33,712 nt of DNA. Source: Candidatus Bathyarchaeota archaeon. Its GTDB lineage: Archaea; Thermoproteota; Bathyarchaeia; Bathyarchaeales; Bathycorpusculaceae. Position 1 is the first letter of the stretch. Every line of letters begins with the position of its first letter. A model generated the notes under the pieces. That model had not been told where the DNA came from. It made no database searches and saw only the letters and a program-made list of their open reading frames with translations. The stretch spans positions 1-33,712 of the forward strand of contig JAOZGY010000018.1 of NCBI GenBank assembly GCA_026015145.1, written 5' to 3'. The position numbers and the translations under genes are program-made. Below are positions 16,584-24,109 of this stretch, in pieces.

Positions 16584-16687
16584 CTGTTAAACAGTGTCTT
16601 TTTTAAAACAGTATTTTCTGCATAATTAATCAATTAGTAAATCAATTAATAAAAAAACTAAATTAATTCCGACAATTTTATATATTA
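16584..16687 (+). promoter_or_regulatory. Promoter region of fae-hps with repeats
   Basis: ATTTTATATATTA (16675-16687) is a near-ideal TATA box; transcription should start around 16705-16712, only some 10-15 bases before the ATG. Upstream lie two direct copies of AATCAATTA (16628-16636, 16640-16648), 12 bases apart (about one helical turn), and an inverted repeat CTGTT-A-AACAG (16584-16594). A second AAACAGT follows at 16606-16612. These are candidate regulator sites, possibly for the gene's own HTH domain. Confidence 0.55.
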
Positions 16688-16720
16688 CATATTTTACTTT
16701 GAGCTTAGAGGTATCAATAA

Positions 16721-18175
16721 ATGTCGGGTATAGATACTAAAAAACCAAAAAGTCGAGAAGATTTACTTGAAATTTTACTACAAGCTGCAAAAAAAGATGG
16801 GGAATTCAAAACAAGTAAAAAGGGAAAACCGTCTAAACCGACAATATCTGGAACTGCTAAAAGCATCGGAATACACAGAGACACCTTATACACATGGTTA
16901 AAAGAGTTCAATGTCGACTTTAAGGATGTTCTAACCGACAGTAATATGAGTTTTAATAAAAAAATTGTCGGAAAAATTGAGAGTGCTTACCTAATTGGTG
17001 AAGCGTTATTAGGAGCTGGAAATGAACTCGCTCATGTGGATCTCCTAATAGGAGACAAAGACGGTCCCGTAGGGAGGGCTTTTGCTAATGGTTTTTCAAA
17101 TTTGTCAGCAGGCCATACTCCTTTATTAGCAGTGATAAGACCCAATCTTCCACCTAAACCACACACACTCCTTGTACCAAAAGTTACTGTGAAAAACATG
17201 AAAGACGCTGGAAAAATTTTTGGTCCCGCTCAAGCTGCAGTTGCTAAAGCAGTAGCAGACTCAGTCGAGGAAGGAATAATTCCCAACGATAAAGTAGATG
17301 AATGGGTAATTGTGTGCAGCGTGTTTATTCACCCTCAAGCAAGTGATTACCACAGAATATACCAAAATAATTATAGTGCAACAAAATTAGCCCTAAAAAG
17401 AGCTCTGAAAAAATATCCTTCCCTTGAAAAAATGTTCTACGATAAGGATCGAGCTAAACATCCAATAATGGGTTTCAAAGTCCCGCGTTTATGGAGACCG
17501 CCGTACGTTCAAATTTCTCTTGATGCTCCAAGTCTTGAAAATGCAAAGAAAGTAATTTCACAAATTCCAGGAAGTGACAGAATTATTATTGAGGTTGGAA
17601 CCCCATTGATCAAAAGGTACGGAGCAAGAGTAATTGGCGACCTTAGAAAAACTGCAAAAGATGCATTTATGATTGCAGATCTCAAGACATTAGATGTAGG
17701 TAAAGTTGAAGTTGACATAGCATATGAAGAAACTGCTGATGCAGTAGTAGCTGCAGGATTAGCTCCACCTGAAACCCTTGATGCGTTTGTGTATGAAGCA
17801 AAGAGAGTGGGAATTTATGGTGCAGTAGATATGCTTAATGTCGAAGATCCGATAGAAAAACTTAGAAGAATGAAGAATTTTCCAGATATAGTAATATTAC
17901 ATAGAGGAATAGACCAAGAAACAGGGAGAACGCTAGGATTGGATACCATCAAGAAATTGAGACAAACATTTGATAATAAAAAATTCCTTATTGCAGTTGC
18001 AGGAGGCATACTTCCAGAAACAGCAAAAGAAGCTCTTCGAAAAGGCGCAGACATAATAATCGTAGGAAGATATGTAACGCAATCAAAAGACACTGAACGA
18101 GCAATAAGAGAATTCCTTGAGCTAACTCCATTAATGCGCCAAGACATAGATCATTTCAGAGTACACACAGAATAA
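16721..18175 (+). CDS. fae-hps: HTH + formaldehyde-activating enzyme + hexulose-6-phosphate synthase fusion
   Basis: Three parts in 484 residues. Residues 1-80 form an extension with a helix-turn-helix-like stretch, TISGTAKSIGIHRDTLYTWL (41-60). Residues 88-250 are Fae, which condenses formaldehyde with tetrahydromethanopterin: LIGEALLGAGNELAHVDLL with catalytic-type H105, then AGHTPLLAVIRPNLPPKP. Residues 260-480 are Hps, which here would split hexulose 6-phosphate into ribulose 5-phosphate and formaldehyde: VQISLDAP, FMIADLKTLDVGKVEVD and IAVAGGILPETAKEAL. Fae-Hps fusions of about 390 residues are known in archaea and feed pentose synthesis. The HTH extension is not part of them. The ATG at 16721 has GAGGT eight bases upstream; an internal ATG at codon 76 has no such site, so the fusion is probably translated. 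The partner isomerase (Phi) is not in the window. Confidence 0.92.
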   Translation: MSGIDTKKPKSREDLLEILLQAAKKDGEFKTSKKGKPSKPTISGTAKSIGIHRDTLYTWLKEFNVDFKDVLTDSNMSFNKKIVGKIESAYLIGEALLGAGNELAHVDLLIGDKDGPVGRAFANGFSNLSAGHTPLLAVIRPNLPPKPHTLLVPKVTVKNMKDAGKIFGPAQAAVAKAVADSVEEGIIPNDKVDEWVIVCSVFIHPQASDYHRIYQNNYSATKLALKRALKKYPSLEKMFYDKDRAKHPIMGFKVPRLWRPPYVQISLDAPSLENAKKVISQIPGSDRIIIEVGTPLIKRYGARVIGDLRKTAKDAFMIADLKTLDVGKVEVDIAYEETADAVVAAGLAPPETLDAFVYEAKRVGIYGAVDMLNVEDPIEKLRRMKNFPDIVILHRGIDQETGRTLGLDTIKKLRQTFDNKKFLIAVAGGILPETAKEALRKGADIIIVGRYVTQSKDTERAIREFLELTPLMRQDIDHFRVHTE

Positions 18176-18377
18176 AACAATAGAGTCCTCCTAAGATAAT
18201 TAACGTAAATTCACCAAAAGTTGTACATTTAGCCAATTAAAAAAGTTATAAATAATAGTAATAAAAAAGTTAAGAGATGCTTATATCAGGCGGAAAAGAT
18301 AGAAGATCTCTAAATTTTCATAAATCCTTAATAGAGAGAGACTCAACATCATACTTCGCTAAAAGGTTGAAAATCAC

Positions 18378-18752
18378 ATGGCTAAGTTCAAAGTTATAGT
18401 TTCCGACCCTGAAAATGGAACCAGCAAAGTTATTGAATTGGAAGAAACTCGCGCTGCACCTCTTATTGGTAGAAGAATAGGAGAAACAATTGATGGAGCA
18501 GTTGTCGATATGCCGGCATATAAATTGCTAATTAGAGGAGGATCAGACACTGATGGTGTCCCTATGAGACCCAACGTTCATGGAGGTGGTCGAAGAAAAG
18601 TTATTTTAAGTGGAGGAGCGGGATTCAACCCTAAAAGAAAAGGGGAAAGAAAACGCAAGACAGTACGGGGAGACATAATAACAGACGAAATCATACAGAT
18701 CAACACAAAAATTATTGAGAAACCAAAGAAAACTGTTGCAAAAAAACCTTAG
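18378..18752 (+). CDS. rps6e: Ribosomal protein S6e
   Basis: Small-subunit protein specific to archaea and eukaryotes. The 124-residue archaeal short form begins with FKVIVSDPENGTSK and carries LIGRRIGETIDGAVV, KLLIRGGSDTDGVPMRP and a basic GERKRKTVRGDII segment, all characteristic. It lacks the long phosphorylated eukaryotic tail. TATA-like AAGTTATAAATAATAG lies at about 18244-18259, which would give a leader of around 100 bases; TTTCATAAATC nearer the gene is an alternative. It is followed by the aIF2-gamma gene after 91 bases, the usual archaeal order. Confidence 0.96.
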   Translation: MAKFKVIVSDPENGTSKVIELEETRAAPLIGRRIGETIDGAVVDMPAYKLLIRGGSDTDGVPMRPNVHGGGRRKVILSGGAGFNPKRKGERKRKTVRGDIITDEIIQINTKIIEKPKKTVAKKP

Positions 18753-18843
18753 CATTTATTTTGTAAGCACACTCTAGAAAAAAAGCGATTGCTTAAAACT
18801 TATTAAGTTCTATCATTTATCCTTCATTATTTCATTAATACTT

Positions 18844-20115
18844 GTGGATAAGAAGATTATGAGTAAAAAAACGGAAGTCACTTCTAAACAACCAGAAGTT
18901 AATATTGGAACAATCGGACATGTAGATCATGGAAAAACTACATTATTGCAAGGATTAACTGGTGTTTGGGCTTCCAGACATAGTGAAGAACTCAAGAGAG
19001 GGATCACAATAAGATTGGGGTACGCAGATATGGCTATGTATAAATGTCCAGGATGTAAACCCCCAAATAATTACACAATTAAAAAAGTCTGTTCCAAGTG
19101 TAATTCAGAAACTGACTTTGTTCGCTCAATTAGTTTTGTTGATGCGCCTGGACATGAAGCTTTAATGGCAACTATGCTTTCAGGAGCAGCCATAATGGAT
19201 GGGGCAATTCTAGTAATAGCTGCTGACGAACCATGTCCTCAACCTCAAACTCGAGAACATCTGGCGGCAGCTGAAGTTAGCGGAATAAAAAATATAATAA
19301 TTGTTCAAAACAAGATCGACATAGTAGATCAGAAAAGAGCACGAAAAAGCTATGAAGAAATCAAGACCTTCATTAAAGGAACAATAGCTGAAAACGCACC
19401 AATAATTCCTATTTCAGCTCAGCGAGAAATAAATTTAGACGTGCTCTTAAATGCTATGGAAGAAAAAATTCCCACACCAAAAAGAGATCCAACAAAATCA
19501 CCTATAATGCACATTATTCGTTCTTTTGACATTAACAAACCCGGCACACTAATCGAAGAGCTAGAAGGAGGAATTCTTGGTGGAACTATTGCACAAGGAA
19601 AATTCAAAGTTGGAGAAGAAATTGAAATCTGTCCAGGAATTAGAATTGAAAAAGAAGGAAAAACAGGCTATAATCCATTAATAAGTCAAGTTGTAAGTCT
19701 ACATGCAGGCGATATAAACGTAGAAGAGGCAACATGCGGAGGACTAGTAGGTGTAGGAACCCTTTTAGATCCATCCTATTCCAAAGCAGATGGTTTAAGC
19801 GGAAATATTGCCGGTAAAACAGGATTACTTCCACCGATTATGTCAGAACTCACTTTAGAGACGCATATTTTGGACCGCGCCGTCGGAACAAAAGAACAAA
19901 TGAAAGTAAAAAAAATAAACTTAAATGAAACATTACTTCTCCATGTAGGATCAGCAGTGAATCTAGGAAAAGTAATTGCAGCCAAACCCAACAGGGTAAA
20001 AGTGAAATTAACTCGACCAATCTGTGCGATAACCGGATCCAGAGTTGCAATTAGCAGGAAGATTACTTCACGATGGAGACTTATTGGATACGGATTAATA
20101 ATAGACAAAAAATAA
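18844..20115 (+). CDS. eif2g: Translation initiation factor aIF2 subunit gamma
   Basis: GTPase subunit of aIF2 that brings initiator Met-tRNA to the ribosome. It shows G1 GHVDHGKTT (25-33), switch region KRGITIRLGYAD, zinc knuckle with CPGCKPP and CSKCNSE, G3 DAPGHE and G4 NKID, followed by two beta-barrels. Its 423 residues are standard. GTG 18844 gives an MDKKI leader; ATG 18859 is as likely, since neither has a clear ribosome binding site. CTTAAAACTTATTAAG near 18790-18806 may be the TATA region, which would leave a nearly leaderless mRNA. Confidence 0.96.
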   Translation: MDKKIMSKKTEVTSKQPEVNIGTIGHVDHGKTTLLQGLTGVWASRHSEELKRGITIRLGYADMAMYKCPGCKPPNNYTIKKVCSKCNSETDFVRSISFVDAPGHEALMATMLSGAAIMDGAILVIAADEPCPQPQTREHLAAAEVSGIKNIIIVQNKIDIVDQKRARKSYEEIKTFIKGTIAENAPIIPISAQREINLDVLLNAMEEKIPTPKRDPTKSPIMHIIRSFDINKPGTLIEELEGGILGGTIAQGKFKVGEEIEICPGIRIEKEGKTGYNPLISQVVSLHAGDINVEEATCGGLVGVGTLLDPSYSKADGLSGNIAGKTGLLPPIMSELTLETHILDRAVGTKEQMKVKKINLNETLLLHVGSAVNLGKVIAAKPNRVKVKLTRPICAITGSRVAISRKITSRWRLIGYGLIIDKK

Positions 20116-20138
20116 GAGAAGCATAAAAAGAGAAAAGA

Positions 20139-20564
20139 CTAGATAAATTCGCGAGTTTTTAAAAAATAATCAGCTTTTTTTAAAACATTTTTAGAATTAT
20201 TGAAAGTGAGAAATTTCATCGCATCTAGAAATTGTACCCATTTAAAATCTATATGTTCAAATGATAGACTAACTTCTTTAGAATGTGTCTCAATTAAAAA
20301 AAAGATGACTTGTTTGAAGACAGGTTTTCCATGACGAACGTATACATACGTGACCTTCTCTCTAAAGCCTTTGATAAATTTCGCAGCTATTATGCCAGTT
20401 TCTTCTTCAAGTTCTCGAATAACAGTTGTTTTTTCACTTTCATTGAATTCAACATTACCTTTTACAAAACCCCAATGCCCCTGCTCGTAATGCAGAAGAA
20501 GATAATTCAAATTAGGATTTTTAAAAAATACAACTGCACCACAAGAATTCTCTCGTAGCATCAA
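20139..20564 (-). CDS. Nudix hydrolase (Ap4A hydrolase-like)
   Basis: Cleaves a nucleoside diphosphate linked to another moiety, probably diadenosine tetraphosphate. The Nudix box is perfect: G36-x5-E42-x7-R50-E51-L-E-E-E-T-G57-I58. The N terminus SCGAVVFF and the GHWGFVKG motif just before the box are those of the bis(5'-nucleosyl)-tetraphosphatase group. In 141 residues there is no extra domain. Codon 2 is also Met (ATG 20561), and either may start translation. It lies antisense between aIF2-gamma and the PIN gene, which are neighbours in many archaea. Confidence 0.9.
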   Translation of the reverse strand: MMLRENSCGAVVFFKNPNLNYLLLHYEQGHWGFVKGNVEFNESEKTTVIRELEEETGIIAAKFIKGFREKVTYVYVRHGKPVFKQVIFFLIETHSKEVSLSFEHIDFKWVQFLDAMKFLTFNNSKNVLKKADYFLKTREFI

Positions 20565-20789
20565 ACAAAACCAACTTAGGTCTAGTGATTATGATAAAAG
20601 TGAGATGTTGTTAAAAGCAATTTCTAGCGTTTCCAATATTTCTCCTATAATTAAAAGCTGCTAAAAATCCTTGTTAAAGAGCACAATATTCAAAGAGGAT
20701 CTTAATATAAGACTGCAGAGTAAGAGTCTTGAAATTATTGTAAATAAAACTGATAATAACAGATACAAGATTTTGGAAGGTAGATAGAA

Positions 20790-21212
20790 ACGGTATCAAC
20801 GTTTGTAAAAAGAAAACCTTTAAGAATAATTTTAGATTCAAACGCTTTCTTTGTTCCTGTTTATTTTAAGATAGATATTTTCAGTGAGTTAAAACAATTA
20901 TTAAATAGAAATTTTGAAATGATTTTAATTTCTCCAATCAAACAAGAATTAGAAGTTCTTGTTGCAAAAAATTCGTATAAAAACAGTAAAAACGCTTCTT
21001 TTGCATTAAATCTTGCAGCAAAATGCAAATTTATCGAAGTAAAGATGCCAAAAGGAGTTTTAACGGACGACATAATTATTAAAAAAGCCAAAGATTGGAA
21101 AGCAGTTGTCTTTACCAATGATAGAGAACTAAAAGAGAGGCTAAGAAATATAAGTGTGCCAATCATTTATGTGAGACAAAAATCGTTTCTAGCGATTGAA
21201 GGAATGATATAA
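20790..21212 (+). CDS. PIN-domain (Fcf1/Utp24-like, VapC-like) ribonuclease, start codon unclear
   Basis: Metal-dependent endoribonuclease fold. The N-terminal strand with the first catalytic Asp reads RIILDSNAFF (upstream of any ATG), followed by SPIKQELEVL with the conserved Glu, LTDDIIIKKAKDW and VVFTNDRELKERL with the distal Asp residues. The archaeal rRNA-processing-type PIN gene commonly sits between aIF2-gamma and rpoE, as here. The frame is open from the stop at 20781, but it contains no ATG, GTG or TTG before ATG 20919, which lies after the first catalytic Asp. GGAAGG (20775-20780) points to a start near 20784-20790, where the codons are ATA and ACG. ACG 20790 is used as a placeholder. 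Either a rare start codon or a base error is involved. It ends four bases before rpoE. Confidence 0.75.
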   Translation, partial: TVSTFVKRKPLRIILDSNAFFVPVYFKIDIFSELKQLLNRNFEMILISPIKQELEVLVAKNSYKNSKNASFALNLAAKCKFIEVKMPKGVLTDDIIIKKAKDWKAVVFTNDRELKERLRNISVPIIYVRQKSFLAIEGMI

Positions 21213-21216
21213 TTCG

Positions 21217-21798
21217 ATGTTTAAACTAATTTCCATGCAGGATACTATCCGTATTCCACCTGAAACCTTTGGATCCTCCCTAGAAAAAGTAGGTTGTGAC
21301 CAAGTCAAGATGAAGTACGAAGGGATAGTCGATGACGAATTGGGTTACGTAGTAGCAGCTACTAATGTTGAAGTAAGTCCAACAGGAAAAATTATTCCAG
21401 GTGATGGAGCTACATATCACAAAGTAATTTTCTCTCTGCTAACGTTTTATCCTGTTATTCAAGAAATAGTTGAGGGAGATGTGGTAGAAATAGCCGATTT
21501 TGGTGCCTTTGTTAGAATAGGACCAGTAGATGCGTTATTACATGTTTCTCAACTTATAGATGATTACATGTCATATGATGAAAAACAAGGAGTTCTTTTA
21601 GGTAAAGAGACAAAAAGAAAACTATCTAGCGGAGACAAAGTTCGAGTAAGGATCACAGCTGTTTCTTTAGGCAGAGCAGGAAGCTCTGGAAAAATTGGCG
21701 TAACTGCTAGGCAACCAGGCTTAGGAAAGCTAGAATGGATAAAACTAGACACAGAAAAAGCAAAAGAGAAAAAAAATAAAGAGAAAAAGAAGGAGTAG
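21217..21798 (+). CDS. rpoE1: RNA polymerase subunit Rpo7 (E')
   Basis: Stalk subunit of archaeal RNA polymerase, homologous to Rpb7; with Rpo4 it binds emerging RNA and helps open promoters. The 193-residue protein has the N-terminal tip domain (MFKLISMQDTIRIPP, GYVVAATNVE, GDGATYHKVIFSLLTFYP) and a C-terminal S1/OB domain (VVEIADFGAFVRIGPVDALLHVSQ). The C-terminal lysine-rich tail (KEKKNKEKKKE) is longer than usual. It is packed tightly between the PIN gene and spt4 (two-base gap), so it is cotranscribed. Confidence 0.96.
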   Translation: MFKLISMQDTIRIPPETFGSSLEKVGCDQVKMKYEGIVDDELGYVVAATNVEVSPTGKIIPGDGATYHKVIFSLLTFYPVIQEIVEGDVVEIADFGAFVRIGPVDALLHVSQLIDDYMSYDEKQGVLLGKETKRKLSSGDKVRVRITAVSLGRAGSSGKIGVTARQPGLGKLEWIKLDTEKAKEKKNKEKKKE

Positions 21799-21800
21799 AA

Positions 21801-21986
21801 ATGAGAGAGAAATCATGTACAAACTGCCATTTTATCACCAAAGAAAATGTATGCGCAAAATGTAAATCAACAAACTTAAGCGAAGATTTCAGCGGCATAG
21901 TAGTAATGTTTGATCCTGAAAATTCATCTATAGCGAAGACCATGAAAATTAAAGAGAAAGGGCGATACGCATTAAAAGTTAGATAA
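21801..21986 (+). CDS. spt4: Transcription elongation factor Spt4 (RpoE'')
   Basis: Zinc-binding partner of Spt5 that keeps RNA polymerase processive. Sixty-one residues with the two CxxC pairs C6/C9 and C18/C21 (SCTNCHFITKENVCAKC) and the Spt4 core DFSGIVVMFDPENSSIAK. Its ribosome binding site (GAAGGAG) lies within the rpoE coding end. Length is normal for archaea. The order rpoE-spt4 is conserved. Confidence 0.95.
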   Translation: MREKSCTNCHFITKENVCAKCKSTNLSEDFSGIVVMFDPENSSIAKTMKIKEKGRYALKVR

Positions 21987-22070
21987 AAGCACACATCTAA
22001 TTCTATGTCTCTGTTCAGCAAGAAATGACAGGGCGAGAGAAAAACGTGAGAATAAGAAAGGTTAAAAAAA

Positions 22071-22604
22071 ATGAGGGTTGCGTATCGAATTAATTCTAAA
22101 CTACGTAAGAAACTTCATCGGCCTTTCGGTGTGTTAATAAAAGGTTCATTGTCTGAGAATAAGGAAAAAATTGATGAAATTATTCTTAAAACACACCCTC
22201 CCATAATAATCTCAGTTGGAGACATGGTTTCAAGGGATATTTCAGAGTATAATTATCAACCCATAATAATAATCATCGATAATAAATGTATGAGAAAAAA
22301 GATAGCTCCCAGAAAATTTTCTGTTGAAAAAGTTTTTTACGCTAGCAACCCGCCTGGAACAATAACAGTAGAAGCAATAAAAGCAATAAAAGATGCTTTA
22401 GAAATTGGAAAGCGTTCACAAATAGTAATAGACGGTGAAGAAGATTTGCTTACTTTGATTGCCATTTTACACGCTCCAGAAAAAGCGCTTATTGTATATG
22501 GGCAGCCAAAAGAGGGATTTGTAGTAATCAAAGTTACAGAGAAAAAAAGAACAGAAACAAGGACTATACTCAAAGACATGAAACTTCTTAGAAAAACTAA
22601 ATAA
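22071..22604 (+). CDS. GTP-dependent dephospho-CoA kinase
   Basis: Last step of archaeal CoA synthesis: phosphorylates the 3'-hydroxyl of dephospho-CoA using GTP. The family (formerly DUF359) is recognised from IISVGDMVSRDI, IIIDNKCMRK, SNPPGTITVEAIKAI, IVIDGEEDLLTLIAI and IVYGQPKEGFVVIKV in 177 residues. The order spt4, this gene, rps24e, rps27ae is widely conserved in archaea and supports the call. It starts with ATG after AAAGG. Confidence 0.92.
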   Translation: MRVAYRINSKLRKKLHRPFGVLIKGSLSENKEKIDEIILKTHPPIIISVGDMVSRDISEYNYQPIIIIIDNKCMRKKIAPRKFSVEKVFYASNPPGTITVEAIKAIKDALEIGKRSQIVIDGEEDLLTLIAILHAPEKALIVYGQPKEGFVVIKVTEKKRTETRTILKDMKLLRKTK

Positions 22605-22648
22605 TAAGAAGTTGTATGAACTCAACACTCTAGACAAGTGATAGTACA

Positions 22649-22960
22649 ATGGAAATAAAATTAGTATCAGTTAAAAAAAATCCTCTCTTAAACCGCAAAG
22701 AAGTGGATTTTTTAGTAGAACAAAAATCAAAAACAAAAACGCCATCAAGGTTAGAAATTAAGAAAAGCATCGCAGATGAGTTGAAGATTTCAGAAGAGAT
22801 AGTTTTTGTAAAAAAAATGCAAACCCTTACAGGTTCGAACATCACAGTTGGTATTGCTAATATTTATGAGACGGCCAAACACGCAGATCTGATTGAATCC
22901 AATCATATCAAAAAACGAAATCAACCTCAAGAAATAAAAAAGGAAGAGGTTAAAGAGTAA
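22649..22960 (+). CDS. rps24e: Ribosomal protein S24e
   Basis: Small-subunit protein shared with eukaryotes. Diagnostic stretches are NPLLNRKEVDF at the N terminus, PSRLEIKKSIADEL, VFVKKMQTLTGSNITVGIANIY and a charged tail (the long one spans residues 51-72). Its 103 residues are standard for archaea. The stop codon overlaps the start of rps27ae by one base (TAATG), giving coupled translation. Confidence 0.95.
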   Translation: MEIKLVSVKKNPLLNRKEVDFLVEQKSKTKTPSRLEIKKSIADELKISEEIVFVKKMQTLTGSNITVGIANIYETAKHADLIESNHIKKRNQPQEIKKEEVKE

Positions 22961-23172
22961 TGGCTGAAAAAAATAAAAGAAGCAGTGAGACGCCAGTGAA
23001 GAAAAAAGAGCAAAAAGGTGTTTATGCTTTATATAAAATAGAGAACGATAAAATTTCAAGACTTCGCCCAACTTGTGAACGATGTGGCGCAGGATATTTT
23101 ATGGCTAATCATAAGGACAGGTATACTTGTGGACATTGTGGATTCACACGGTATAAACAAATTAAAAAATAA
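22960..23172 (+). CDS. rps27ae: Ribosomal protein S27ae
   Basis: Zinc-ribbon small-subunit protein; the eukaryotic form is made as a ubiquitin fusion. In 70 residues it shows CERCGAGYFMANHKDRYTC and CGHCGFTRYKQ with zinc ligands C39, C42, C57 and C60. A lysine-rich N-terminal extension of about 20 residues precedes the domain. It overlaps the S24e stop by one base. Confidence 0.95.
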   Translation: MAEKNKRSSETPVKKKEQKGVYALYKIENDKISRLRPTCERCGAGYFMANHKDRYTCGHCGFTRYKQIKK

Positions 23173-23213
23173 GTAGTTTTAAATGCTAACAGGTGAGTAG
23201 TTTCACGATATAA

Positions 23214-23639
23214 ATGCTCAAAGTTAATGTAGCTATAACCAATATTTCGGCAGAAAGGTTTTGGGATCTACAAAAACCCATTCCACCAATTCAAATTGGT
23301 ACTAATATTAATGTAATAAGCATAGAAAGAAAAAAGCAAGACACATTAAAAGTTCCTTTTGTTTTATCAATAAACTATAATCCTTCTATCTCACAGATAA
23401 ACCTGAAAGGCAGTGCCTATGTTGTCGGTGAGCCAAAAGAGATTGAAAAAATACTAAAAAACCATGAACAAAAAAAGCCCCCACCTCCAGTAATCGTTCA
23501 ATCAATAGCTAACTTTGCATTTATTGAATCAGTTTTAATTTCCAGAACGCTAAACATACCACCTCCTATCCCATTACCAAAAATACCAAATGCAAAAAAT
23601 CGAAGTAGAAAAAATGCAGAAAAGGAATATACCACATAA
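23214..23639 (+). CDS. Conserved-looking beta-rich protein with Pro-rich motif, possibly SecB-like
   Basis: Not firmly recognised. The 141-residue protein opens with a beta-strand-rich half (VNVAITNISAERFW, LSINYNPSISQINLKGSAYV), then EPKEIEKILKNHEQ, a proline cluster KKPPPPVIVQSIANFAFIES and TLNIPPPIPLPKI. A basic tail ends the protein. The pattern of an antiparallel sheet, a short KIL helix, then a helix ending in a proline-rich loop resembles SecB-type export chaperones, some of which are known in archaea, but similarity is only at the level of layout. It is the last gene of the S24e/S27ae run, 41 bases behind rps27ae, and convergent with rps19. Confidence 0.6.
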   Translation: MLKVNVAITNISAERFWDLQKPIPPIQIGTNINVISIERKKQDTLKVPFVLSINYNPSISQINLKGSAYVVGEPKEIEKILKNHEQKKPPPPVIVQSIANFAFIESVLISRTLNIPPPIPLPKIPNAKNRSRKNAEKEYTT

Positions 23640-23655
23640 TTAAATTAATTATAAC

Positions 23656-24060
23656 CTATTTCAGTGGCACATACATTGATGATCTAGACGCACCTATACC
23701 GGGAGTTCCATGCCTAACTGGTTTGTTGGTTATTGCAAACTCGCCCAGATAATGTCCAATCATCGCTGGTTTGATTTCAACAGGAATAAACTCTTTTCCA
23801 TTATGTATTGAAATTTTTACACCGACCATTTCCGGAAGGATTATTACATCTCTAACGTGAGTTTTCACTATCATGGTTTGTCCTTTCTTTATAACTTCTT
23901 TCGCTTTGCGAATTTTTTCGAGAAGAATTCTTTGCCCAGAAGTTAAACCCCGTTGAAGACTTCTCCTTTGCCTAGAAGGAAGTAAATTAATGAACTCGTC
24001 CATAGATAAACTTAACAAGCTATCAAGCGAATGACCACGATAATTGAAATCTTTTGGCAT
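23656..24060 (-). CDS. rps19: Ribosomal protein S19
   Basis: Small-subunit head protein that contacts the A-site finger. The 134-residue archaeal form shows [38 protein letters not shown] (about 80-99), [19 protein letters not shown] and a C-terminal [14 protein letters not shown]. It is the last gene of the L3-L4-L23-L2-S19 run. In most archaea L22 and S3 follow, but here transcription meets a convergent gene 16 bases beyond its stop. Confidence 0.96.
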   Translation of the reverse strand: MPKDFNYRGHSLDSLLSLSMDEFINLLPSRQRRSLQRGLTSGQRILLEKIRKAKEVIKKGQTMIVKTHVRDVIILPEMVGVKISIHNGKEFIPVEIKPAMIGHYLGEFAITNKPVRHGTPGIGASRSSMYVPLK

Positions 24061-24109
24061 TTTTCTGAATCAACCTCATAGGTAAAGATTATATGCTATA
24101 AACTTTCTG

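Noticed and set aside
20310-20558. Plus-strand frame of 82 codons
   Set aside because: Antisense to the Nudix gene, whose Nudix box is unmistakable.
22825-22850. GGTTCGAAC resembling a tRNA T-loop
   Set aside because: It lies inside the S24e coding sequence, and no cloverleaf can be built around it.
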